DNA of 64,000 nucleotides, from assembly GCA_026008535.1 (NCBI GenBank), contig BRKX01000012.1, forward strand, positions 28,053,848-28,117,847, read 5' to 3'. Shown one piece after another: positions 55,032 through 64,000 of this stretch. Each line of letters begins with the position of its first letter. Position 1 is the stretch's first letter. The position numbers and the translations under genes are program-made. This stretch comes from Perilla frutescens. Lineage: Eukaryota > Streptophyta > Magnoliopsida > Lamiales > Lamiaceae. The notes beneath the pieces are model-generated. The model saw only the letters and a program-made list of their open reading frames with translations, was not told where the DNA came from and did no database searches.

Positions 55032-55949
55032 TAATAAAATATTCTCACGGGTGTTACATTACATATTTACATTAGTTCAAATTAAAAATCAAATGCAATA
55101 TTCTAATTTTATGCGTTAGATATTTTATATTTAGATATGGATTAAAATTTAAAAATGACATGATTTGTGGTGGTAGTAGTTCATAGTCACCCAAATTTTA
55201 CGTCTTTTTTTTTTTTAAAAAAAAAACTTTACCACAAACTATTTTTGCCGGTTGCCAAAGTCACGTGAGATTTCTTGTTGCAAATTATGTATTACATTTT
55301 CAAATTATGAATTTTTCTTATTATTTTTTTTTAATTTATTTTTTAAATTTAGTTTAATTTTATAATTATTTTTTTAGGATTAACCCTGCCAAATTAGGAT
55401 TTATAATTATTTTTAATATTTAATTTTCAGTTTTCAATTAATAATTTATTATTATAGTTGATTATTTCAAAATTAAATTTTATAATTTTTATAATTCAAG
55501 TTTTTAATGATAAATTGTAACTATGATTATTTATGTTGTAATTAATTATTATTAGATAATAAAAATTATTAAAATCATAAATTTTACAGCGAAATATAAG
55601 GTGAAATGCGAAGAAATGCAATAAAAAATTTGAATCGCAATTAAACTACCAATATGAACAACCAAAGGTGGGGGTAGTTGACCGGTTGACCCCCACAGAA
55701 GCAAAAAAAATAAAAATAAAAGAAAATATGTAAAATTGGAAAATAAACGGAGACACATATTTCCATTTTATTGGATATGTAAATTGTATTTGGATAAATA
55801 GATATAATGCATATATATATATATATATTTTATATAATATATTAAAAAAATTAAAAAATACCAAAATTCGTACTTTTTCATTCTCTATAAATAGAGACTA
55901 ATTTTGCTATATTTTCACACACCTCACAAATTTATAAATATCTCAATTT
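55032..55949. other. AT-rich spacer
   Basis: Very AT-rich DNA with many short T and A runs; a (TA)n tract lies at 55810-55830. No gene or element end is recognised. Confidence 0.55.
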
Positions 55950-55954
55950 ATAAC

Positions 55955-56666
55955 CGTAGATGGCGAAAAATTTAATATTATATATAATATTTTTATTGAT
56001 TTTTATATATTTATTTAGTTTTAGAATCATATCAAATACAAAATTAAATAAAATATTTAAATAATAAAGATATGATTATATGATAAACATCAAGAGTCTT
56101 TGGCAACAAATAAATATCTTTCAAAAGATATAGATCAATTTCCAACAGCCAATGAGATAGTGCCACATCAGCTCTAGATCTCTCTCTTTACGACTATAAA
56201 TAGGGGCCTCCATATCAGTTGAAAATCACATCAGAAGTCATTCGAAGAGTTCAAGAATTTGAGAAAAAATTCCATAAGTGAACTTCTCTCAAATATTCAA
56301 GGCATTCTTCACCAAATTCATCCTGAAGACGGCGTTTGATTCATAAGCAAGACAGTCAAAGGCGCTCTTCATTAAATTCATCCCGAAATTGGCGTTTGAT
56401 CTGGAAATAAAGAGTTGACCCTCCGAATTAACGTTATCAAGACTAAAGACCAAGTCAAAGAAGATCAAGGATACAAATCTTCTCCGAAAACTTCAAATGC
56501 CAAGTTCAAACAACAAGTCCGAGAAAATCAAAGAGACAGGTTTTGAAGAGAAGAATCAGAGAAAAATAGAGATTGGATCTGTATAAATATATTTTGATTC
56601 AAAGATCATCTAAATTGTACACTATTTTATGTTTTACCAAATTAAATACAAAAAATTTGTGTTACA
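55955..56666 (+). repeat. 5' LTR of the second gag-only element
   Basis: Begins GTAGATGGCGAAAAATTT after one changed base, ends TTTGTGTTACA. It contains a TATAAATAGGGGC core-promoter-like box near 56195. Confidence 0.92.
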
Positions 56667-56670
56667 AATT

Positions 56671-56690
56671 TTGGCACGCCCGGTGGGACC
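56671..56690 (+). other. Primer binding site-like sequence
   Basis: TTGGCACGCCCGGTGGGACC, four bases inside the 5' LTR; recurrent at this site in plant Gypsy elements. Confidence 0.7.
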
Positions 56691-56738
56691 ATCTCTACCT
56701 CTCATCTCTTTTCTTCATCGAATTTTTCAAGTATCAAG

Positions 56739-57785
56739 ATGTCTACAATTTTGGAAGAGCAAATTGCAAATTTGACGAAGCTGACCGAAGGACTTGCCAA
56801 GCGAATACAAGAATGAGATGCTCAAAATCTTGAAGCTGAATAAAGAAATCGTTGTTGATTTTGGTGGCGAGCAAGCGAATGAAGATACTGAAGCTGAGAT
56901 ATATCTACAAAGCTACATGCCAACAAAAGTGGAAAATCTACAGCTAAAGAAATTGAAATCTCGTCTGATGGCTCAATACAAGTTGATCAACTCAAAGATT
57001 TCATATTGAATATAATCAAAGACAAGTTTGGAGAGAGCCATAAATCACTATGGACTTACAACAAGCCATATACCCCAAAAAGTGACAACTTAAAGATGTC
57101 AGATAGCTATCAGCCACCAAAGTTTCAACAATTTGATGGCAAAGAAAATCCAAGACAACACGTGGCTCACTTTGTAGAAACCTGCAATGATGCTGGGACA
57201 TACAAAGATCACTTGGTAAAGCAATTCGTTCGTTCTTTAAAAGATAATGCATTTGATTGGTATACCGATTTGGAGCCAAATTCAATTGATAGTTGGGAGT
57301 AACTGGAGAAAGAATTCCATAACCGTTTCTATAGCACTCGAAGGACAATCAGCTTGGTTGAGCTCACAAACACAAACCAACAAAAAGAAGAGTCCGTCAT
57401 CGACTACATCAACTATTGGAGGAACTTGAGTCTGAATTGCAAAGATCAATTATCAGAAACTTCAGCAATTGAAATGTGCATCCAAGGCATGTGTTGGGGT
57501 CTTCAATATATTTTGAAAGAAATTCAACCAAAGACCTTCGAAGAATTGACCATTAGAGCTTACGACATGGAGTTAAGCATGACCGCAAATGAAGTTCAAG
57601 AACTGTCGATGCAAAAACATCACAACTTTGCAGAAGAGTCAGAAATAAATGATGGGGGCAAACCTTTCAAGAAATCTCTAAGTGAAGAAGAAGAAGAAGA
57701 AGAAGAAGAAGAAGAAGAAGAAGAAATGGCTAGAAATCTCGCCTCGTGCTTATTCACGTCTTCCAATACATGTCACAATCTATGA
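56739..57785 (+). pseudogene. gag of the second gag-only element
   Basis: Starts MSTILEEQIANLTKLTEGLA with a coiled-coil look. After frame changes the capsid core is recognised: PPKFQQFDGKENPRQHVAHF, LVKQFVRSLKDNAFDWYTDL and, past a TAA at 57300-57302, LEKEFHNRFYSTRRTISLVE and EESVIDYINYWRNLSLNC. A run of about 14 Glu codons (GAA repeats, 57684-57725) ends the gene. No zinc knuckle is seen. Stops and frameshifts show it is inactive. Confidence 0.85.
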
Positions 57786-57789
57786 AAAG

Positions 57790-58470
57790 AAAAAAAAGTC
57801 AACGCTCCTCGATAAGAGCCTAAACTATCTTCCAAAACTTCTTGATAAGAGCCAAAACTATCTAAACTCTTCAAGAACTACCAAGACTCCTTGACACGAG
57901 TATAAAATGTCTACAAAGTCAAATTCAAATCTAAGACTCCTTGACACGAGTATAAAATGTCTACACAATCAAATTCAAATCCAAGACTCATTGACACGAG
58001 TATAAAAGGTCTACAAATTCAAATTCAAGACTCCTGACATGAGTATAAAATGTTTACAAATTCAAATCTAAGACTCCTTGACACGAGTATAAAATATCTA
58101 CAAATCCAAATTCAAATTCAAGTACTCACAGATACGAATATAAAAGGTCTACAAAGTCCAAATTCAAGTTGAAGGCTCCTCGATATGAGCATAAACTATT
58201 CAAGTTCAAGAAAAGCTCCCTGATATGAGCATAAACTATCCAAGTTTAAGAAAGCTCCCTGATACGAGCATAAACTATCTAAATTCAAATCCAAATTGAA
58301 AGCTCCTTGATACGAGTAAAAACTATCTAATAAATTCAAATTGAAGAACTCTTGAATATGAGTATAAACTATTTGCAAGTTAAAATTTAAGAACTCTTTG
58401 ATACGAGTATAAACTATCTACTAAATTCAAGTTTAAGACTTTTTTATACGAGTTTAACTCTAATCAGTTT
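57790..58470 (+). repeat. Minisatellite, about 13 units of 40-52 bp
   Basis: Units carry AGACTCCTTGACACGAGTAT, then AAAATGTCTACAAA and a CAAATTCAAAT tail; later units are shorter and diverged (GCTCCCTGATACGAGCATAA). The array fills the place where pol would be. Confidence 0.88.
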
Positions 58471-58528
58471 TCGAGACTCATTCATTTCAAACAACAAGTC
58501 ATCCATGAACAAGTCTCGAGGGGGCATT

Positions 58529-59222
58529 TGTAGATAGTGAAAAATTTAATATTATATATAATATTTTTATTGATTTTTATATATTTATTTAGTTTTGGGA
58601 TCATATCAAATCCAAAATTAAATAAAATATTTAAATAATAAAGATATGATTATATGATAAACATCAATAGTCTTTGGCAACAAGTAAATATCTTTCAAAA
58701 GATATAGATCAATTTTCAACAGCCAATGAGATAGTGCCACATCAACCCTAGATCTCTCTCCCTACAACTATAAATAGGGGCCTCCATATCAGTTGAAAAT
58801 CACACCAGAAGTCATTTGAAGAGTTCAAGAATTTGAGAAGAAATTCCATAAGTGAAATTCATAAGCAAGACAGTCAAAGGCGTTCTTCATCAAATTCATC
58901 CCGAAATTGGCGTTTGATCCGGAAATAAGGCGTCGACCCTCCGAATTAATGTTATCAAGACTAAAGACCAAGTCAAAGAAGATCGAGGATACAAATCTTC
59001 CCCGAAAACTTCAAAGGCCAAGTTCAAACAACAAGTCCAAGAAAATCAAAGAGACAAATTTACTCTGAAGATTTCAAAGACCGTTTGAAGATCAAGTTTT
59101 GAAGAGAAGAATCAGAGAAAAATAGAGATCGGATCTGTATAAATATATTTTGATTCAAAGATCATCTGAATTGTACACTATTTTGTGTTTTACCAAATTA
59201 AATACAAAAAATTTGTGTTACA
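58529..59222 (+). repeat. 3' LTR of the second gag-only element
   Basis: Direct repeat of 55955-56666; starts TGTAGATAGTG and ends GTGTTACA; a small deletion near 58855 and an insertion near 59060 distinguish it. Confidence 0.92.
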
Positions 59223-59339
59223 ATAACATTTAACATTTTTTCTATCTCCATGTGGATAGAGAAAAGAATTGGTTCTACGATCGAGAAATGATATCAATGT
59301 ATTTGATCAATCTTCTCTTTTGATGATATCTTAGAAGCT

Positions 59340-59660
59340 CGAGCACTAAAGGTCAATTATGTTGTAAATGGTAAAGTAAATAATATGGGATATTATTTAA
59401 CTGATGACATATATATTCTCAATGAGCATCATTTGTCAAATCTATTCCTGTTTCACACATTCGAAAGCACCAATTATTTGCTCAACATCAAGAGGCTGCC
59501 TGGAAAGATGTTGAGTGAGTATTTGGCATTCTACAAGCTTATTTTTCTTTTATCAAACGTTCATGTCTTATTTGGGATCGTGACATTTTTGAAAAAATAA
59601 TGATTGCTTGCATCATCATGCATAATATGACAGTGGTGGATGAAAGGATGATGGAGATAT
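59340..59660 (+). pseudogene. PIF/Harbinger transposase fragment
   Basis: Pieces in two frames read VNYVVNGKVNNMGYYLTDDI, then LFAQHQEAAWKDVE with a TGA following, and IWDRDIFEKIMIACIIMHNM with VVDERMME. These match the C-terminal part of plant Harbinger-type DDE transposases (Plant_tran/DDE_Tnp_4 family, usual ending IACIIMHNM). A frameshift near 59440 and a stop near 59514 show it is dead. Nothing upstream of 59340 is recognisable. Confidence 0.8.
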
Positions 59661-59672
59661 ATATCAAGATTA

Positions 59673-60416
59673 GGGGGTGTATTGGATTGAGATTTCGTTG
59701 GATTTCGTTGGAATTTTAAAATCCGGGTGTATTCAATCCAGACTTTTAAAAGTCCAACGAAATTCTGGTGTATTCAATCCAGACTTTTAAAAGTCCAATG
59801 AAATCCAGACTTTTAAAAGTCCAATGAAATCTTGGTGTATTCAATCCAGACTTTTAAAAGTCCAACAAAATCTTGGTGTATTCAATTCAGACTTTTAAAA
59901 GTCCTTTAAAATTCTGCGGTATTCAACAATCCACGGACTTTAAAAAGTCATTGACTTCGTTGGATTTCAGCTGGATTTCATGTGAAAATTACAAAGGATT
60001 AATTCCGACCTCCAGACACGAGATTTCGATGGATTTGAAAAACCCAGCGAGCGCGGTGTCCCAGCGGCCGGTGAGGAGTTAAAATCGGGCACCCCAACCG
60101 TCACCCGACCCCAGCGGCCGCTGGCCTTGCCGATGATGGCACTCCAGCGGCCGCTGGGTTCAATTTTTCTTACCAGATACACCGATCGTTGTGTTCCAAC
60201 GAGCGCTGGCGAGATGAATTTGAAATCCATTGAAATCGTTCAAAATCGATCCGAAATCCATACGAAATCCCCCAGACTCTGCGTGGAGTTGGAAGACTCC
60301 ATGTGGAGTTATGGGAGACTCCATGTGGAGTCTATGGATTTATAAAATCCATAGAGATCCATGGACATTTTAAAGTCCAACAAAATCCATTAAAATCTCA
60401 ATCCAATACACCCCCC
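59673..60416. mobile_element. Palindrome-rich MITE
   Basis: The TIR GGGGTGTATTGGATTGAGAT (left) is matched by its reverse complement at the right end (60390-60416). Flanks are TTA on the left and TA on the right, compatible with a TA or TWA target duplication of Harbinger-like MITEs. The interior has five copies of the 14-bp palindrome GACTTTTAAAAGTC and two of the 12-bp palindrome CAGCGGCCGCTG. No coding capacity. It follows the Harbinger transposase relic directly. Confidence 0.75.
59725..59925. repeat. Tandem repeats built on GACTTTTAAAAGTC
   Basis: Units of about 41-43 bp (GGTGTATTCAATCC, the palindrome, CCAACGAAATTCT), with the palindrome at about 59741, 59782, 59808, 59849 and 59890; one unit is shortened to 26 bp. 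Confidence 0.88.
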
Positions 60417-60960
60417 TAGATCTTGATATCTTATTTATATTATATTTTAGATTTAATTATATTTTATTCTATTTAGATTACGTTATCAATTAGAAAATTT
60501 ATCTAATTTATGTTTTATATTTTTTATCTTCCAAGTTTCTCGTATATTATAAATAGATAGGTGTATATTGTTATCAGGAGAGTTGAAGTTTAATAAAAAT
60601 TGTGTTATTTTAGTGCAATTCGGTATTCTTACGAGAATCAATGATATTGTTCTTGTGTTCTTCCTGGTATTATCAGAATCAATGAATTATACACGCTTCT
60701 ATCTGCATCAGTTGGTATCTAGAGTTAGTCTACGCTCCGTTCGTTGATCCTAATATGCCGATTCATGTGGTTGAAGGTTCCATTGTTGCTAATATCATCC
60801 ATGATTATTTTCTGACAACTTTTTATTTTCAGACGATGTTGTCGATGACGGTTGTGATGGTCCACTTATTTTTGATGAAGATGTGGATATCTTTTTCGGT
60901 GAAACTCATCTTCTTGATGATTTGAGAGGGGAAAAGAAAAAAAAAATTGTAAGTTCACAA
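60417..60960 (+). other. Remnant of an LTR element (LTR end, PBS, gag start)
   Basis: After an AT-rich stretch, 60570-60708 looks like an LTR tail ending CTATCTGCA. TTGGTATCTAGAGTTAG (60711-60727) resembles the initiator-Met PBS. An ATG at 60754 follows with a short open stretch (MPIHVVEGSIVANIIHDYF). No matching second LTR is seen in the window, so it is truncated. Confidence 0.5.
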
Positions 60961-61261
60961 CCTACAATTAAATTAGAATTAGAATTGTTAACAAATTTAT
61001 AACTTAGAAAAATAAAGGGGGATGAAAAAATATTGGGCTTGCACTTCAAAATTAAATTTGAGCCATTTTTTCCCCCATTTATTGTAAGTTATAACTTTGT
61101 TTAATTTAAAAATTTATAAAATTAAAATTACAAATTACAAAGTTACACTTTGCGATTAAATAATTGTTATTATTACAAGCTTTCAAGTTATAACTTAAAA
61201 AATAGTGGAGAAAAAGCAAAAAAAAAAAAGAAGAACCGGTTAAACCTTTATAACCACCCGA

Positions 61262-62710
61262 CACTACAAAAAATCCACATTTTAGCGACAGATTTTTTCA
61301 TCGGTAAACATCAAAAATCCGTCATTAAACCATTTTAACGACGGATTCAGCCCGTCGTTAAAAATCTCGTTGTTATTCATTTTAATGACAAAATTAATGA
61401 CGGAAAAACGCTAGCGACGAAATTAACGATGAATTTTTTTTCTGTTGCTAACTTATCGCCAAATTCTGTCGTTAGAAAATAAAAAAATTGAAAAAAAAAT
61501 AATGACGAAAAAAATTAAACCATCAAGCCAAACCTAAACCGCAACTTGAAAGCCAAGCCGCCGAGCCAAGGTTAATTCTTGGAATTGCGCGTGAAGGCGA
61601 ATCGAACCCAGGATCTCTAGAAACAAAGTCTTATGCCTTGCACCTCTAACCATGTAGGCTAGTAGACATTTACGTTAAAATACAGAGATAACACACACAC
61701 ACACATACACATATATACACACACACATAAATCTATTTTGATTGAATTTTTATTTCTAAATTAAATAATTATATATTATTCATTTATTTAAATATTTATT
61801 GTAATTTATAATATTATATTATATCATTATTTAATATTATATTATTTTAATTATTTTTGTCAAATATCTTATATTTATGATTGATAACTTTTATAAAAAT
61901 AAAAATAAAGTAATAGAAATTAATAAAACCAAAAAATTATTTAGTTAGTAATTTAAAAAATAAAAAAACTAAAAACTATTAAAAATAATCTGAAATGTTA
62001 AAAAAAATTATAAAATAAAATAATTCAGAAAATGTAAAATAAATCAAATATTAAAATATTTAAAAAAAATAATTTTAAATTCATGATTAATTAGTAATTA
62101 AAAAAATAAAAATTAAAGAAAATAAAAAAATTGAAAATGTAAAATAAATAAAAAGTAGTAATATTTATAAGATTGATTTCAAATTCATAATTAATTTCTA
62201 ATCGAAAAATAAAAAATATAAATTATTATAAAATAATGTAAAATATGAAAAATATGACATAAATTATTAAAAAAAAATAAATCAGAAAAAATTAAATAAA
62301 TAAAAAAAATAAAAATATTAAAAAATTGATTTAAAATTCGTATTTAAGTAACAATTGAAAAATAAAAAAATAAAAAAAAAATTCAAAAAATGAAAATTAA
62401 TTTTAGCTATGGAATAATTCCGTAGCTAATTCGTCGCTAAGATTAAAAAAAAATTAAAATTGAAAAAAAAATTAACGATGGAATTTTCCGTCTCTAACTT
62501 AACGACGGAAAATTCCGTCATTAGGATAAAAAAATAAATTTGAAAAATTAAAATACAATGTGTAATGACGGATTTTTCCATCGTTAATTTAGAGACGGAA
62601 AAATCCGTCATCAAAAAATAATCTTAATTCGTCGTTAATTTGTCGGTATTTTAACGACGGAATATGATCCACCATTAAATCCGTCGCTAAACTCCGTTTT
62701 TATTGTATTG
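61262..62710. mobile_element. Non-autonomous CACTA element
   Basis: Left end CACTACAAAAAATCCAC and right end complementary CAATACAATAAAAACGG form degenerate CACTA termini. The 3-bp target duplication CGA flanks it (61259-61261 and 62711-62713), exactly as expected for CACTA elements. Both ends are packed with subterminal GACGGA/TCCGTC repeats in both orientations (61335-61470 and 62405-62700). The middle is extremely AT-rich and non-coding, with an (AC)n tract at 61691-61730. No transposase. Confidence 0.85.
61589..61671 (-). other. tRNA-like relic inside the CACTA element
   Basis: The minus strand reads TAGCCTACATGGTTAGAGGT (A-box-like) and, about 40 bp later, GGGTTCGATTCGC (B-box-like). 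It is a tRNA-derived or SINE-head sequence; I could not fold complete acceptor and anticodon arms, so not a functional tRNA. Confidence 0.45.
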
Positions 62711-62713
62711 CGA

Positions 62714-64000
62714 CAGACTGTAACTGGACCGTGATATTGGCGGTTACAGTTATATATGGTTTGTAACCTAACAGTGGTCAACGGTTTACAAAATCGTAAC
62801 CGACGGTTTATAACTACCAGTCTGGTTCCAAATGGATCTCCAACTCCAATAATAATCACATCAATTTACAAAGTCAAACTTTGGAATTAAGCAGAGAATT
62901 TTGAGTCTAACGACGTGAGAGCCGAATTTTTTGAGATCTTTGTGAAGTTAGGTACGATTCGGGCCAGAATTGATGGTGAGATTTTTGTATAAAAAAAAAA
63001 TTAAACAAAGTCATATTATCCATGTCACCAAGTCATTAAGTTAGGCGAAAATATTGAGAATGTTTAATTTAAAAAAAAATCAATTTATGTTAAAATTATA
63101 AAAATTGAAAAATAGTGTTTAAAACCAAAAACAGTATAAAAGTTGTGATTTTAGAGGTAAATAATTGTTGGAAATTGATTGTTTTAATTAATTTATAAAT
63201 AGTGTTTCTTTTATAAAAATGAAAAATGAATTCATAATCTACGTTTCGTGTAAATCGTGACAAATAAATCGTGACCGCGACATAAGTACTCATACATGTG
63301 GGAGACCGAAATGGTATGGTCAGGCCGAACCAAGCTAAGGTGCCTTAAAGTTTTATCCAGACGAATCTTAAAATTTTATCCAAACGAGCCGTGACCGTGA
63401 CTTGTGTCATGTGGAAGACCGAAATGGTGGGGCAAGCCGAACTAGTAGTCGCCAAAGAAGTATTTACATTAAAAAAAAAAGACAATTAATTAATTATTTC
63501 ATTAAAATAACGAACTCGTCTAAAAAAGAGTTAATTTTGTGACTCTCAAAGACAATTCATCTATAAATAATAATTTAATTATTTTTTATATATGACTTTA
63601 ATTTGTATTTGCAATAGCAAATGCACGTGTATATTTTATTTTGAGATGCACATGCACGTCGTCAAAGCAACCGCGTAGACTTCATCATCATCATCGGATC
63701 AGATCCTCTGTTGTAATTTCTATTCTATTTGGTGTTGCATAACTAGATTTTTTTTTAATTTTTTTTAAAAAAATATTAATATACCCTAATTGGGGATGGA
63801 TGAACCAAAAGGGAAAATTTTAATTAAATAAAATCATAATAAATTAAAAATTAAAAAAATAATTTTTATTTTTAAATGAAGGCTTGGAACAGGAAATGTA
63901 ATAGGAAATGCAACAGGTGATTTGGTGTACATCATCATAATCGTAATTAAGCCACAAACAATCAAACATACATCATATGCTTATTCATGAATTCTCACAT
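62714..64000. other. AT-rich intergenic DNA to the window end
   Basis: No gene is recognised. 62711-62830 has several alternating GGTTAC/GTAACC phrases that make a weak inverted-repeat cluster. The remainder holds A/T runs and the degenerate duplication listed separately. Confidence 0.5.
63255..63450. repeat. Degenerate tandem duplication
   Basis: Two units share CGTGACCG(C/T)GAC, then CATGTGG(G/A)AGACCGAAATGG and a GCCGAAC phrase, at about 63270-63335 and 63390-63445. They are separated by two copies of TTTTATCCA(G/A)ACGA. Possibly the relic of a small element. Confidence 0.65.

Larger units (their letters stand above)
55955..59222 (+). mobile_element. Second gag-only LTR element with minisatellite
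   Basis: LTRs of 712 bp (55955-56666) and 694 bp (58529-59222) with the target duplication ATAAC (55950-55954 and 59223-59227). A PBS-like TTGGCACGCCCGGTGGGACC follows the 5' LTR, a site common in plant Gypsy elements. A polypurine GAGGGGGCATT precedes the 3' LTR. The only coding remnant is gag; instead of pol there is a roughly 50-bp tandem repeat array. It is a 3.3-kb non-autonomous element needing a Gypsy partner. The left LTR begins CG rather than TG. Confidence 0.92.

Noticed and set aside
57682..57894. Lys-rich ORF starting in a run of AAG codons
   Set aside because: It is the shifted frame of the GAA repeat that ends gag; a simple-sequence artefact.
57790..58470. Considered as a CRISPR-like or satellite array
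   Set aside because: Repeats are contiguous and diverged, without unique spacers, and lie inside an LTR element in a plant genome; it is a minisatellite.
62711..62860. Alternating GGTTAC/GTAACC phrases considered as a TIR element
   Set aside because: The phrases are short, irregular and lack clear boundaries or a target duplication.

Overview
This is a nuclear window from a flowering plant, very probably a eudicot. The evidence is spliced genes with AT-rich introns and GT-AG borders, an intron-containing tRNA-Tyr gene, plant-only protein types (OM64 with an amidase-like plus TPR build, an LDL1-type demethylase, a plant PP2C, a metacaspase) and dense LTR-retrotransposon nests. The dominance of asterid-like Copia families hints at an asterid, but I cannot name a species.

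Host genes lie in three places. The 3' end of a PP2C phosphatase gene (+) is at 619-2006. A gene cluster occupies 13.9-25.3 kb: OM64 (+, 13 exons), a type I metacaspase (-, 5 exons, convergent with OM64), a tRNA-Tyr gene (-), and the intronless LDL1 histone demethylase gene (-). I see no host gene between 25.3 kb and the end of the window. The exon models add up to whole codons for PP2C, metacaspase and LDL1. OM64 is one base short, because of a visible frame break in its N-terminal membrane anchor.

The rest is mobile DNA. (1) 3246-12473 is a nearly complete Sirevirus-like Copia element (-) with about 99% identical LTRs, a 5-bp target duplication, a broken gag-pol and a long intact ORF in the envelope position. 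(2) 25551-54206 is an older Copia element (+) with 158-bp LTRs, split by (3) a 23.2-kb Copia element (-, 27848-51087). Element 3 carries three tandem, diverged copies of one unusual ORF downstream of pol. (4) The last of those ORFs is itself split by a gag-only Gypsy-type element (31313-37553). Every one of these insertions has a matching 5-bp target duplication, so the order of insertion is readable. (5) 55955-59222 is a second gag-only element, with a poly-Glu tract and a minisatellite. Smaller elements are a TIR element that seems to carry a captured gene fragment (12731-13553), its relative (54221-55031), a foldback element beside the tRNA gene, a SINE, a Harbinger transposase relic, a palindrome-rich MITE and a CACTA element with a CGA target duplication.

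The best candidate for something undescribed is the triplicated ORF set in the 23-kb Copia element (29990-43014). All three copies share conserved blocks with each other, and one block is also recognisable in the single envelope-position ORF of the 9-kb Sirevirus-like element.
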